Origin: Actinomycetospora chibensis
GTDB lineage: Bacteria > Actinomycetota > Actinomycetes > Mycobacteriales > Pseudonocardiaceae
Direction: 5' to 3'
DNA length: 64,000 nt
Assembly (NCBI RefSeq): GCF_028737215.1
Contig: NZ_JAQZAM010000012.1
Span: 62,001 to 126,000 of the forward strand
How positions within the stretch are numbered: position 1 is the stretch's first letter; every line of letters begins with the position of its first letter. The notes under the pieces are model-generated. The model had not been told where the DNA came from, searched no databases, and worked only from the letters and a program-made list of their open reading frames with translations. Of the stretch, positions 17,790-26,743 are shown piece by piece. Made by a program: the position numbers and the translations under genes.

Positions 17790-18787
17790 GTCGGGAGCGT
17801 GTGACCGCGACGATCGGCGGCGAGGTCGGCGAGCGCGGGCGCGGACGGGCCGTGGCGGCGCACCAGCACCACGCCCCACAGGACGTAGGCCGCGAACCCG
17901 GCCTCGGCGAGCACCCCGATGCCGATCCGGGCGGCGGTCGGCAGCCCCGAGGGCGTCACGAAGGCCTCGATCACCCCGGAGATCAGCAGCAGCACGGTGA
18001 CCCCGAGCGCCATCCCCGCGGTGGTGCGCCCCTGCCGGGCGAGGGACTCCGAGCGCGTCGATGGGCCCGGGTCGATCCAGGACCACCCCAGCCGCAGCCC
18101 GGCGCCGGCCGCGACGAACAGGGCCGTGAGCTCCAGCAGGCCGTGCGGGGTGATCAGCCCGAAGAACAGGTCCGCCCGGCCGTTGGCCGCGAGGATCCCG
18201 CCGGAGAGCCCGACGTTGACGACGTTCTGCAGCAGCACCCAGAGCACCGGGAGGATGAGCACGCCGGTGATCAGGCAGACGGCGGCGAGCCAGGCGTTGT
18301 TGGTCCAGACCCGGGCGGCGAACGACGACGCCGGGTCGGAGCTGTAGTAGGACGCGAAGTCCTCCTCCACCAGCCGGCGCGTCTCCTCGGGCGGGAGCAG
18401 GGCGGCCTGGACGTCGGGGGAGCGGGCCACCCAGACCCCGACGGCGACCATCACCACCGAGCTGACCGCCAGCGTCGTCAGCCACCAGCGCCACGACGAC
18501 GCCAGCGCCACCGCGAAGCCGACGGTCGCGAACCGCGTGAGGTCACGCCACGCGGGGCCGCTCGAGCCGGTGATCGCGGTGCGGGCGCGGGCGACCAGCG
18601 TCGAGAGCCGCGCCACCAGCGCCGGGTCGGGCGACGTCGAGCGCACCACGGAGAGGTGGGTGGCCGTCCGCTCGTAGAGCGCCACGGCCTCGTCGACCTC
18701 GTCGCCGGTCCAGCGGCGCCGGTCGAGCAGGGCGGCGAGGCGGTCCCAGTCGGGCCGATGGGCCGCCACGTAGGCGTCGACGTCCAC
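17786..18787 (-). CDS. Stage II sporulation protein M (SpoIIM) family membrane protein
   Basis: A 333-residue integral membrane protein of the SpoIIM/DUF95 family. The N-terminal helical region (DVDAYVAAHRPDWDRLAALLDRR) is cytoplasmic. About six or seven membrane segments follow, including the signature FFGLITPHGLLELTALFVAAGAGLRLGW. In non-sporulating actinobacteria it lies with MoxR-DUF58-RDD genes; its role there is unknown. It is divergent from the RDD gene and heads the AraC-VOC unit. Confidence 0.9.
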   Translation of the reverse strand: MDVDAYVAAHRPDWDRLAALLDRRRWTGDEVDEAVALYERTATHLSVVRSTSPDPALVARLSTLVARARTAITGSSGPAWRDLTRFATVGFAVALASSWRWWLTTLAVSSVVMVAVGVWVARSPDVQAALLPPEETRRLVEEDFASYYSSDPASSFAARVWTNNAWLAAVCLITGVLILPVLWVLLQNVVNVGLSGGILAANGRADLFFGLITPHGLLELTALFVAAGAGLRLGWSWIDPGPSTRSESLARQGRTTAGMALGVTVLLLISGVIEAFVTPSGLPTAARIGIGVLAEAGFAAYVLWGVVLVRRHGPSAPALADLAADRRGHTLPT

Positions 18788-18837
18788 GCCGCCGATCCTT
18801 CCACCGAGCGCGGGCCGACGCTGGCACGATGGCTCTC

Positions 18838-19824
18838 GTGGACCGCGTGGTGATCGGGGAGGCGGTCGAGCTGGACGTGCGCACGGCGCGCCTGCCCAGC
18901 CGGGCGCTGGGCCTCGCGCTCGACGTCCTGATCATGCTGGTGCTGCTGCTCGTCGTCCTGCTGGTGATGTCGGCGGTGGGGGCGGACGTCGACCCCGCGC
19001 TCGCCGCTGCGGTCTCCCTGATCACCACCGTCGGCGTGTTCGTCGGCTACCCGCTGCTGTGGGAGACGCTCACGCGCGGCCGCTCCCCGGGGAAGTACGC
19101 GATGGGGCTGCGGGTGGTGCGCACCGACGGCGGGCCGATCGTGTTCCGCCACGCCCTCGCCCGCGCGCTCGCCGGGTTCATCGTCGACTTCGGGCTGTTG
19201 TCGCTGTTCACGGGCCTCATCGGGATCGTGGTGTCGGCGAGCACGGCCCAGGGGCAGCGGGTCGGCGACCTCCTCGCCGGCACGGTCGTCGTCCGGGAAC
19301 GGCTACCGCGCACGGGCCTCGAGAGCCTCCCGCCGCCCGACCCCGGGCTCGCGGCCTGGGCACGGGGCTGCGAGCTCTCCCGCCTCCCGGACGACCTCGC
19401 CCTCGCCGCCCGCCAGTTCCTCGTGCGCGCCCCGCAGCTCGCGGGCGCGGTACGGGCGTCGCTGGCCGAGCGGCTCGCGGCCGATGTCTCCGCCCGCGTC
19501 GCCCCACCACCACCGCCCGGCGTGCCGGCCGAGCCCTACCTGCTCGCGGTGCTGGGCGAACGCCGCCGCCGCGAGACCGACCGCCTGACGGCCGGGGCGG
19601 GCGCCGCGCCGCCGGGGAGCGGGCCACCGGGGAGCGGGCCACCGGGGTGGGCACCGGCGGTCCCGGCCGGCGCTCCCGTGGGGATGGCCCCCGGACCGGG
19701 CGCGCCTGCACCGTCCCCGTACGCGCGCCCCGGCGCGCCGTTCGCTCCCGCGGCCGAGGCCCCGCCGGCGACGCGCGCGGAGGAGTCCACGCCCTCGCCG
19801 GGCGGCTTCGCCCCGCCCGGCTGA
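18838..19824 (+). CDS. RDD family membrane protein
   Basis: A 328-residue protein. The RDD domain covers residues ~1-150: the signature region TARLPSRALGLALDVL, three hydrophobic segments, GRSPGKYAMGLRVVRTDGG and GQRVGDLLAGTVVV. A helical middle (RLPDDLALAARQFLVRA...) leads to a disordered Pro/Gly/Ala tail of ~110 residues with a 15-bp duplicated segment (19612-19641). GTG 18838 is preferred to ATG 18829 because a CACGAT hexamer (18825-18830) ends 7 nt before it, and that box would cover the ATG. It is divergent from SpoIIM, its usual cluster partner. Confidence 0.88.
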   Translation: MDRVVIGEAVELDVRTARLPSRALGLALDVLIMLVLLLVVLLVMSAVGADVDPALAAAVSLITTVGVFVGYPLLWETLTRGRSPGKYAMGLRVVRTDGGPIVFRHALARALAGFIVDFGLLSLFTGLIGIVVSASTAQGQRVGDLLAGTVVVRERLPRTGLESLPPPDPGLAAWARGCELSRLPDDLALAARQFLVRAPQLAGAVRASLAERLAADVSARVAPPPPPGVPAEPYLLAVLGERRRRETDRLTAGAGAAPPGSGPPGSGPPGWAPAVPAGAPVGMAPGPGAPAPSPYARPGAPFAPAAEAPPATRAEESTPSPGGFAPPG

Positions 19825-19854
19825 GCCTCCGGTCCCGTCCGACCCGACCGCGAT

Positions 19855-19871
19855 GCTTCGGAAACCGAAGC
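19855..19871. terminator. GCTTCGG-AAA-CCGAAGC hairpin, copy 1
   Basis: A 7-bp perfect stem with a 3-nt loop, 31 nt after the RDD stop. Near-identical hairpins occur at 19934 and 44853, each in an intergenic region downstream of a gene end. Probably a terminator or another small structured element. Confidence 0.55.
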
Positions 19872-19933
19872 GTTCTCGTCGACCTCCTCGGGCCTCGGCG
19901 GAGCTCCCGGAACCGGACGACCCGGTCGAGACC

Positions 19934-19948
19934 CTTCGGAAACCGAAG
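19934..19948. terminator. CTTCGG-AAA-CCGAAG hairpin, copy 2
   Basis: A 6-bp version of the same hairpin, 63 nt beyond copy 1 in the same 189-nt gap between the RDD gene and the small membrane protein gene. Confidence 0.5.
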
Positions 19949-20013
19949 CAATCGCCCACACCCCGCCGACCCCCGCGACGGCCGGCCGGGACCGGCTTGC
20001 CACGATCGGCGCC

Positions 20014-20439
20014 GTGCCCTCCGAGCCCGCCGCGCCCCCCACGGACGTCGGCACCGCGCGGCACCCGGGCATCGTCGTGGCCGCGCCGGTGCTGGGCGCC
20101 ATGGCCCTGGTCAGCGCGTGGACGGGCTGGGGCGGGCTGGCGCTCGGCCTGCTCGCGGTCGTCGTCGCCCTGGCCGCTCTCGCGCGCCTGCGCGGCTCCC
20201 GGGACACGAGCCGTCGCGGTCCCCTCGCCGGGCTCGCGCTCGGTGTCGTCGCCGTCGGGATCGCCGCCGTCGTGGAGTGGAGCACCCTCGCCGGGGCCGT
20301 GACCTACCTCGAGACCGGCGGCGTGCGGACCCTCGACGAGTGCATGCGCCAGGCGCAGAACGAGAAGGAACAGCACGTCTGCAAGTCCCAGCACCTCGAC
20401 GAGTACCGCGCCCGGTACCCGAGCGAGATCGACCCGTGA
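20014..20439 (+). CDS. Small membrane protein (DUF4190-like)
   Basis: A 141-residue protein. A short Pro/Ala-rich head precedes hydrophobic segments (IVVAAPVLGAMALVSAWTGWGGLALGLLAVVVALAAL, then GPLAGLALGVVAVGIAAVVEW) in the manner of DUF4190 proteins. The outer tail has two Cys, 17 residues apart (in DECMRQA and HVCKSQH), that could form a disulphide. GTG 20014 has a CACGAT hexamer 7 nt upstream. Its stop overlaps the next gene's GTG (GTGA), so it is coupled to the CopD-CtaG gene. Function unknown. Confidence 0.7.
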   Translation: MPSEPAAPPTDVGTARHPGIVVAAPVLGAMALVSAWTGWGGLALGLLAVVVALAALARLRGSRDTSRRGPLAGLALGVVAVGIAAVVEWSTLAGAVTYLETGGVRTLDECMRQAQNEKEQHVCKSQHLDEYRARYPSEIDP

Positions 20440-22337
20440 CGCGGCGCCCTGGAATCGCGGGGCCGATCGCCGGTGCCCTGCTCGGGGTGCTCGCCGCCGC
20501 CGTCGCGGTGCTCGTGCGCGGGCCCGTCGGCTACCCGGACCTCGGGCTCCCCGACCCGGGCCTCGCCGTCCGCGTCGCCGTGCCGGTGCTGCGCACGGTG
20601 GTCGACCTGGCCGGCGCGGCGACGGTCGGCGGGCTGCTCGTGGCGCTCGTCGTCAGCACCCCGCCCGCCGGCGACGAGCCGTTCAGCGCGGAGGGCCGGC
20701 GGGCCCTGGGCGTCGCGCGGTGGGCGGCCTGGGTGGGCGCGGCCGGCGCGGCGCTGTCGGTGCCCGCGACGCTCGCCGACTCGACGGGCGGCGGGCTCCC
20801 GCTTGGCCCGGACCTTGTGACGGTGATGCTCGCGCGCGGCGAGCCGGTGAGCTGGCTGGTCGCCGCCGGCCTCGGGGTGGCGACGGCCGTGGCGGCCGGC
20901 GAGGTGCGGCGCCGGACCGGGGGCACGGGGGTCCTCGCGCTCGCCGTCGCGGCCCTGCTCGTCCCGGTCGCGACCGGGCACGCCGCCGACGGGGTGGGCC
21001 ACGACCTCGCCCTGCCCGCGCTCGCGGGTCACGTCGTCGCGGCGGCGGTGTGGACGGGGACCCTCGGGGTGCTCGTGGTCCTGCGCCTGCGCGACCCGCG
21101 GGCGACCCGGCGCGCCGCCCGCATCGGCACGGCCGCGGGCGTCGCGACGATCGCGTCGGGGGCCGTGGCCGCGGCGGTCGCCCTGCGGGGCGCCCCGCAC
21201 ACAGGGACCGATTACACGGCCCTGGTCCTGCTCACCGCGGCGCTCGGCGTCCTGGCCGGCGCAGCCCTGTGGCGCCGGCGGACCGGCCGCGTGACCCGGC
21301 CCGTCGAGCTCGGCGTCCTCGCGGTCGTCGTGGGGCTCTCGGCCGTCGCGACCCGCGCGGTCCCGCCGGTGCAGGCCGCGGGCGCGATGAGCACCCCGAC
21401 CGCGGTCCTCGGCTACGGCCTGGCCGCGGCGCCGGACCCCGAGGTGCTCGCCACCTCCTGGCGCCCCGACCTGACCGCGCTGGTGCTCGCCGTGGTGCTC
21501 GCCGCGCTCTACGCCGGTGGGCTGCGCCGCCTCGCCGCGGAGGGCGCGCGGTGGCCGGCAGGGCGGTCGCTGGCGTGGTTCGGGGGATGCGCACTGCTGG
21601 TCGTCGCGACGTCGTCGGGGCTGGGGCGCTACGGACCGGCGGTGCTCAGCGTCCACGTCGCGGGACACATGCTGGTGGCGACGGCCGTCCCCCTGCTGTG
21701 GGCGCTCGGCGCGCCGATCGTGCTGGCGCGCCGCACCCTGCGCGAGGCCCCGCCGGGCGGTCCGGAGGGCCCGGCGGAGTGGCTCGAGCATGTCCTGGCC
21801 GCGCCGACCCTGCGCCGGGCGAGCCATCCGCTGGTCGCCCTGGTGCTCGTCGTCGCCTCGCCCGTGCTGCTCTACCTGACCCCGGTCTTCGCGCTGACCC
21901 AGCCGCTGGGCTGGCTGCAGCCGCTGATGACGCTCTGGTTCCTGCTGGTCGGGGTGCTGTTCCTCGGCCCGCTGGTGGGAGGCGCACCCGACGGCCCCGG
22001 CCTGCCCTATCTCGCGCGGCTGACGTTCCTGCTGGCCTCGATGCCGGTGCACGCGCTCGTGGGGCTCGCCCTGCTCGCCACCGACCGTCCCGTCTCGCGG
22101 ACGCCGGTGCTGCCCGCGGGCGGGGGCCGCGGGCAGCTGTTCGTGGACGACTTCTTCGTGCGCCTGCGCCTGCCGTGGGCGCCGGACCTGCTCGCCGACC
22201 AGCACCTGGCCGGCATCCTGACCTGGCTGCTGGGCGACCTCCCGCTGCTCGCCGCGGTGGTGGTCGTGCTCGTCGCGTGGTCGCGCCAGGCCCGGACGGG
22301 GGAGGCCGACCTGCTGGTGGGTCTCGGATCACGCTGA
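20436..22337 (+). CDS. CopD-CtaG fusion: copper transport / cytochrome oxidase assembly membrane protein
   Basis: A 633-residue polytopic protein. The N-terminal half (to ~320) resembles CopD, with pairs of membrane helices and LPALAGHVVAAAVWTGTLGVLVVLRL. The C-terminal half is a caa3-type CtaG domain: YGPAVLSVHVAGHMLVATAVPLLWALGAPIVLA, LTPVFALTQPLGWLQPLMTLWFLLVGVLFLGPLVG, FLLASMPVHALVGLAL and DQHLAGILTWLLGDLPLL. The His residues in these helices are the likely copper ligands. Such fusions are common in actinobacteria and are linked to copper delivery to cytochrome oxidase. It starts by GTGA overlap with the small membrane gene. Confidence 0.9.
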   Translation: MTRRPGIAGPIAGALLGVLAAAVAVLVRGPVGYPDLGLPDPGLAVRVAVPVLRTVVDLAGAATVGGLLVALVVSTPPAGDEPFSAEGRRALGVARWAAWVGAAGAALSVPATLADSTGGGLPLGPDLVTVMLARGEPVSWLVAAGLGVATAVAAGEVRRRTGGTGVLALAVAALLVPVATGHAADGVGHDLALPALAGHVVAAAVWTGTLGVLVVLRLRDPRATRRAARIGTAAGVATIASGAVAAAVALRGAPHTGTDYTALVLLTAALGVLAGAALWRRRTGRVTRPVELGVLAVVVGLSAVATRAVPPVQAAGAMSTPTAVLGYGLAAAPDPEVLATSWRPDLTALVLAVVLAALYAGGLRRLAAEGARWPAGRSLAWFGGCALLVVATSSGLGRYGPAVLSVHVAGHMLVATAVPLLWALGAPIVLARRTLREAPPGGPEGPAEWLEHVLAAPTLRRASHPLVALVLVVASPVLLYLTPVFALTQPLGWLQPLMTLWFLLVGVLFLGPLVGGAPDGPGLPYLARLTFLLASMPVHALVGLALLATDRPVSRTPVLPAGGGRGQLFVDDFFVRLRLPWAPDLLADQHLAGILTWLLGDLPLLAAVVVVLVAWSRQARTGEADLLVGLGSR

Positions 22338-22341
22338 GCTG

Positions 22342-22356
22342 TCCCACGATGTGGGA
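22342..22356. promoter_or_regulatory. TCCCAC-GAT-GTGGGA palindrome, possible operator
   Basis: A perfect 6-bp inverted repeat with a 3-nt spacer, 5 nt after the CopD-CtaG stop and about 46 nt before the preferred MFS start. It is either a regulator site for the MFS gene or a short terminator. The cognate regulator is not in the window. Confidence 0.35.
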
Positions 22357-22401
22357 GTCGTTTCCTGCGGAATGGGCGCGGATCGCGTAGAACAAGGACC
22401 C

Positions 22402-23613
22402 GTGCGCTCCCGTCGACGCTGGGCCGTCCTCGCTGCCGGAGTCGCCGCCCAGACCTCGGCGTCCGCGGTCGTGTACGGCGTCCCGTTCCTCGTGCCCATG
22501 CTCCGCGACGAGCGCGGGCTCTCCCTCGCCGCCGTCGGCGTGGTGGTCGCCGCGCCGACCCTCGGCCTGCTCGTCGCGCTGATCGCCTGGGGTGCGGTGG
22601 TCGACCGGGTCGGCGAGCGGCTCCCGATGGCAGCGGGGCTCGGGGCCTGCGGTGTGGTCACCGGCGTCCTCGCGCTCCTCGCGCCGCGGTCGATCCCCGT
22701 CGCCGTGGGCCTGTTGGTGCTCGCGGGAATCGGCGCGGCCTCGGTCAACGCCGCGAGCGGGCGCCTGATCATGGGCTGGTTCGACGTCGACGAGCGGGGG
22801 CTCGCGATGGGGATCCGCCAGACCGCCCAGCCGCTCGGGGTGGCCGCCGCCGGGCTCGCGCTGCCGACGCTCGCGCTGCGCGAGGGCTCCTTCGCCGCGC
22901 TGGGCTGGCCCGCGCTCGCCTGCCTCGTCTGCGCGGTGCTCGTCCTGGTCGTCGCCGCGGACCCGCCGCGGGCGTCGCGGGCACCCGGGGACGCCCCGCC
23001 CGCCTCGCCCTACCGCAGCGTCGTGCTGCCCCGGGTGCACGCGGCGAGTGCGCTGCTGGTGCTCCCGCAGTTCGCGATCTCCGCGTTCTCGCTGGAGTAC
23101 CTCGTGCGCGAGCAGGGCTGGGCGCCCGCCGCGGCCGGGTTCTTCGTCGCGGGCGCGCAGATCGCCGGCGCCGGCGGGCGCATCGCCAGCGGCTGGTGGT
23201 CCGACCGCGTGGGCTCGCGCCTGCGCCCGATGCGCCAGCTCGCGGTGGCCAGCGCCGCCGTGCTGCTCGTGTTCGCGTTCGGCGACCTGACCACCGGGAT
23301 CATCGCGGTGGCGGCCATCGCCGCCGGTTCGATCATCACCGTCGCCGACAACGGCCTCGCGTTCACCGCCACCGCCGAGATCGCCGGTACCGCCTGGTCC
23401 GGCCGGGCCCTCGGCGTGCAGAACACCACCCAGAACATCGTCGCGACGGCCGCGCCGCCGGTGCTCGGGGCGGTCATCGGCGTCTCGAGCTACGCGGCGG
23501 GCTTCGCCCTGGCCGCCCTCGCCCCGCTCGCGGCCATCGCCGTCACCCCCGTCGCCGCCGAGCCCGTCCCGGAACGGGTGGCCGCGCGCGCCGCGGCGGC
23601 TGACGGCGAATGA
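22402..23613 (+). CDS. MFS transporter
   Basis: A 403-residue major facilitator with about 12 hydrophobic segments. Typical loop 2-3 residues are GAVVDRVGERLPM; a second-half equivalent is ASGWWSDRVGSRLRPM. The LIMGWFDVDERGLAMGIRQTAQPLG motif fits the family that includes organic-acid and nitrate/oxalate-type carriers, but no substrate can be named. GTG 22402 starts with a basic VRSRRRW before the first helix and has a weak AAGGA 3 nt upstream. Longer forms from ATG 22372 or GTG 22351 are possible. The GNAT gene follows after 37 nt. Confidence 0.85.
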   Translation: MRSRRRWAVLAAGVAAQTSASAVVYGVPFLVPMLRDERGLSLAAVGVVVAAPTLGLLVALIAWGAVVDRVGERLPMAAGLGACGVVTGVLALLAPRSIPVAVGLLVLAGIGAASVNAASGRLIMGWFDVDERGLAMGIRQTAQPLGVAAAGLALPTLALREGSFAALGWPALACLVCAVLVLVVAADPPRASRAPGDAPPASPYRSVVLPRVHAASALLVLPQFAISAFSLEYLVREQGWAPAAAGFFVAGAQIAGAGGRIASGWWSDRVGSRLRPMRQLAVASAAVLLVFAFGDLTTGIIAVAAIAAGSIITVADNGLAFTATAEIAGTAWSGRALGVQNTTQNIVATAAPPVLGAVIGVSSYAAGFALAALAPLAAIAVTPVAAEPVPERVAARAAAADGE

Positions 23614-23650
23614 GGCTGGCGGGAGAACGAGGCTGAAGGAGAATGACCGG

Positions 23651-24190
23651 GTGCGCTGGACCATCCGCCGCGCGGTCGACGCCGACGCCCTGCGCCTCGG
23701 GGAGATCACCGTCGCGGGCTGGCGGCACGCCTACCGCGGGATCGTCGCCGACGAGCGGCTCGACGCCCTCGATGCGGCCGAGATCGCCGAGGTGCGCCGG
23801 GCGGCGATCGCCGCGCCCGAGCCGATGGCGGTGTTCGTGGCCGACGACGAACAGGGCCGGGTGCGGGGCTACTGCACCGTCGGCCCCTCGCGCGACCCCG
23901 ACCTCGCCGGCGACACCACCGAGGTGAGCGCCGTGCTGTACACCCTCTACCTCGACCCCGAGGTCATCGGCACCGGCGCCGGCGGCGCGCTGCACGACGT
24001 CGGCGTCGCGCACCTCGCGGCGGCGGGCTTCGCCCGGGCCACGCTGTGGGTCTACACCGCGAACACCGGCGCGCAGGCGTTCTACGCGCACCGCGGCTGG
24101 CGCCCGGACGGCGAGCCCTACCAGGGGCCCGGGTGGTCGGCGCCCGCCACGCGCTGGGCGCTCGATCTGTCGAGCTGCGTCAGTCTCTAG
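23651..24190 (+). CDS. GNAT family N-acetyltransferase
   Basis: A 179-residue acetyltransferase. The N-terminus WTIRRAVDADALRLGEITVAGWRHAYRGIV is typical of this GNAT group. The acetyl-CoA site is partly degenerate (LDPEVIGTGAGGALHDVGVAHLAAAGFARATLWVYTANTGAQAFYAHRGWRPDG, where Q/RxxGxG/A reads VIGTGAGG). Substrate unknown. GTG 23651 has AAGGAG 9 nt upstream. It overlaps the convergent ilvA gene by 4 nt at the 3' ends. Confidence 0.88.
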   Translation: MRWTIRRAVDADALRLGEITVAGWRHAYRGIVADERLDALDAAEIAEVRRAAIAAPEPMAVFVADDEQGRVRGYCTVGPSRDPDLAGDTTEVSAVLYTLYLDPEVIGTGAGGALHDVGVAHLAAAGFARATLWVYTANTGAQAFYAHRGWRPDGEPYQGPGWSAPATRWALDLSSCVSL

Positions 24191-25467
24191 AGCAGGAAGC
24201 GGAAGGCGGGCGAGCCCGGCTCGAGCGCCTCGATCTGCAGCGGCGAGCGGGCCATGCGCTCGAGCAGGGGCTCGAGGTCGTCGCGCGACCCGATCTCCAC
24301 ACCCACGAGCGCCGGGCCGGACTCGCGGTTGTCCTTCTTCACGTACTCGAAGCGCGTGACGTCGTCGTCCGGGCCCAGCACCTCGTCGAGGAAGCGGCGC
24401 AGGGCGCCGGGCTCCTGGGGGAACTCGACGAGGAAGTAGTGCTTGAGGCCCTGGAAGCGCAGCGAGCGCTCGATGACCTCGGCGTAGCGCGAGACGTCGT
24501 TGTTGCCCCCGGAGAGGACGACGACGACGGTCTCGCCCGGCACGAGGTCCAGGCCCGGCCCGTCGGGGCGGATCGCGGCGCCGGCGAGGGCGCCCGCGGG
24601 CTCGGCGATGATGCCGTCGGTCTGGTAGAGCGAGAGCATCTCGGTGCAGACCAGGCCCTCGTCGACCGCGACGAGCTCGGCGCCGGACCGGCGGATCAGC
24701 GGGTAGGTCACGGCGCCGGCCTTGCGCACGGCGGCACCGTCGACGAACCGGTCGAACCCGTGCTCGTCGAGCACCACCGGGCTCCCGGCGTGCAGCGCGG
24801 CGGCCACGTTGCGGGCACCCGCCGGCTCGACGCCGACGACGCGGGTGCGCGGGTGGGTGGCCTGCAGCCAGGTGGCGGTGCCGGCGAGCAGACCGCCGCC
24901 GCCGACCGGCACGACGATCGTGTCGGGCGCCCGGCCCAGCTGCTCGACGATCTCGGCGACGACCGTGGCCTGGCCCGCGACCGTGCGGGTGTCGTCGAAC
25001 GCCGGCACGAGCGTCGCACCGGTCTCCTCGGCCCACCGGGTGGCGGCGGCCGACGACTCGTCGTAGGTGTCGCCGTCGACCACCAGGTCGATCATCTCGC
25101 CGCCGAGCGCGACGATCCGCTCGCGCTTCTGGCGCGGGGTGGTCGACGGGATGACGACCCGCCCGTGCACCCGGTGCGCCGCGCACGCGAACGCGAAGCC
25201 CTGGGCGTGGTTGCCGGCGCTCGCGCACACGACCCCGGCGGCCCGGGCCTCGTCGTCGAGCTGGCTGATGAGGTTGTAGGCCCCGCGCAGCTTGTAGGAG
25301 CGCCCGACCTGGAGGTCCTCGCGCTTGAACCACACCTCGGTGCCGGTGGACGCCGAGAGCCGGATGTTGCGCTGGAGCGGGGTGCGCTCGGCAATGCCCG
25401 ACAGACGCTCCGACGCCTCGAGGACCTGCTTCTCGAACGTCGTACCGTCGCCGCGCACCATCGTCAT
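24187..25467 (-). CDS. ilvA: Threonine ammonia-lyase
   Basis: A 426-residue PLP enzyme that converts threonine to 2-oxobutanoate, the first step to isoleucine. The PLP lysine lies in VGRSYKLRGAYN (K near residue 72). SAGNHAQG binds the substrate carboxylate and PVGGGGLLAG binds the cofactor phosphate. The C-terminal ~90 residues (LKHYFLVEFPQEPGALRRFLDEVLGPDDDVTRFEYVKKD) form a single ACT-like regulatory domain, as in the shorter actinobacterial IlvA, where isoleucine acts as feedback inhibitor. ATG 25467 has GAGGA 6 nt upstream; ATG 25461 is an in-frame alternative. Confidence 0.93.
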   Translation of the reverse strand: MTMVRGDGTTFEKQVLEASERLSGIAERTPLQRNIRLSASTGTEVWFKREDLQVGRSYKLRGAYNLISQLDDEARAAGVVCASAGNHAQGFAFACAAHRVHGRVVIPSTTPRQKRERIVALGGEMIDLVVDGDTYDESSAAATRWAEETGATLVPAFDDTRTVAGQATVVAEIVEQLGRAPDTIVVPVGGGGLLAGTATWLQATHPRTRVVGVEPAGARNVAAALHAGSPVVLDEHGFDRFVDGAAVRKAGAVTYPLIRRSGAELVAVDEGLVCTEMLSLYQTDGIIAEPAGALAGAAIRPDGPGLDLVPGETVVVVLSGGNNDVSRYAEVIERSLRFQGLKHYFLVEFPQEPGALRRFLDEVLGPDDDVTRFEYVKKDNRESGPALVGVEIGSRDDLEPLLERMARSPLQIEALEPGSPAFRFLL

Positions 25468-25593
25468 CCCGATTCCTCGTCACCGATTGATCCATCGATG
25501 GTAGGTGTCCCCGGCGCCCGGACCGGGGTCCACCCCGAGAGATCCCCGGGTCGCGTACGTCCGAACGCTGACGACGACGCCCCGGCCCGCCCC

Positions 25594-25599
25594 TAGCGT
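25594..25599 (+). promoter_or_regulatory. -10 box, leaderless promoter of the two-component operon
   Basis: TAGCGT ends 7 nt before GTG 25607. It decides the kinase start against a longer in-frame form from 25505. Confidence 0.45.
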
Positions 25600-25606
25600 C
25601 ACCGGG

Positions 25607-26743
25607 GTGACCCCGAACGCCCGGTCGTGGTGGCCCCGGCCCACCGACGTCGCGCTGGCCGCGGCGCTGGGCGCGGCCTCGATCCTGGGCACGGCCCTGA
25701 CCGCCCGGCCCGACGACCGGCCGTGGTGGCCCGGCGGCGCCGCGCTGATCGTCACCGCCGCCGTCGCCCTCGTCTGGCGTCACCGCGCGCCGGTGACGGT
25801 GCTCGCCGCAGCCCTGCTCACGGTCGCGCCCTACTACTGGACGGGCTACCCCGACGGGCCGGCGTCGTTGATGGTCGCCGTCGCCATGTACACGGTCGCC
25901 ACCCGGCTCAGCTGGCCCCGGTCGGTCGGGATCGGCGTCGTGCTGTTCGTGGTGTGGCTCGGGCTGGAGCGCGTCGTCTCGTTCCGCGAGGAGGTCGTCG
26001 CGCCCCCCGACCGCGACCGCCTCATGTGGATCGTCGTCACGGTGGCGGTCGGCGTCGCGGTCGGCGGGCTGCGCCGCGGGCAGACCGAGGCGGCCGAGCG
26101 GGCCGAGGAGCAGGCGCGACGGCGGGTCGAGCAGGAGCGGCTGCGCCTCGCCCGCGACGTCCACGACGTCGTGTCGCACAGCCTCGCGATGATCGCGGTG
26201 CAGGCCGGCGTCGGGGCCCACGTCGCCGACCGGCGCCCCGAGCAGGCCGTCGCCGCGCTGCTCGAGATCAAGGAGGCGAGCCGGTCGGCGCTGGCCGAGC
26301 TGCGCGCCACCCTCGACGTGCTGCGCGAGCCGGAGTGCCCGGAGTCCCCGGGCCTGGGGCGCCTCGACGAGGTCGCCCGCGTCGCACGGCTCGCGGGCGT
26401 CGGCGTGGAGGTGCGCGGGAGCCCCGGCACCCTGGCCACGTCCGTCGACCATGCCGCGTTCCGCATCGTGCGCGAGGCCGTCACCAACACCGTGCGCCAC
26501 GCGCGCCGCGCGCAACGGGTCACCGTGGACCTCGAGCGCGACGACGCCGAGCTGCGGCTGCGGGTCGTGGACGACGGGGGACCGGCCGGCGAGGTCACCC
26601 CCGGCAACGGGCTGCGGGGCCTCGCCGAGCACGCCGCGGTGCTCGGCGGGCGCTCGTCGGCCGCCTCGGGACCCGACGGCTTCGTGGTGGAGGCCGCGCT
26701 GCCGCTCGCAGGGACGGCGCTCACGGGGACGGCAGCCCGGTGA
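25607..26743 (+). CDS. Sensor histidine kinase (HisKA_3 type)
   Basis: A 378-residue membrane kinase of the NarL-partner class. The N-terminal region has about four or five membrane segments and no large external domain. A coiled linker (RAEEQARRRVEQERLRLARDVHDVVSHSLAMIAVQ) carries the phospho-acceptor His186. The ATPase domain shows AFRIVREAVTNTVRHARRAQRV (N box), VVDDGG and GNGLRGLAEHAAVLGG (G box). It overlaps the response regulator by GTGA. The stimulus is unknown; a multicopper oxidase gene follows the pair. Confidence 0.92.
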   Translation: MTPNARSWWPRPTDVALAAALGAASILGTALTARPDDRPWWPGGAALIVTAAVALVWRHRAPVTVLAAALLTVAPYYWTGYPDGPASLMVAVAMYTVATRLSWPRSVGIGVVLFVVWLGLERVVSFREEVVAPPDRDRLMWIVVTVAVGVAVGGLRRGQTEAAERAEEQARRRVEQERLRLARDVHDVVSHSLAMIAVQAGVGAHVADRRPEQAVAALLEIKEASRSALAELRATLDVLREPECPESPGLGRLDEVARVARLAGVGVEVRGSPGTLATSVDHAAFRIVREAVTNTVRHARRAQRVTVDLERDDAELRLRVVDDGGPAGEVTPGNGLRGLAEHAAVLGGRSSAASGPDGFVVEAALPLAGTALTGTAAR

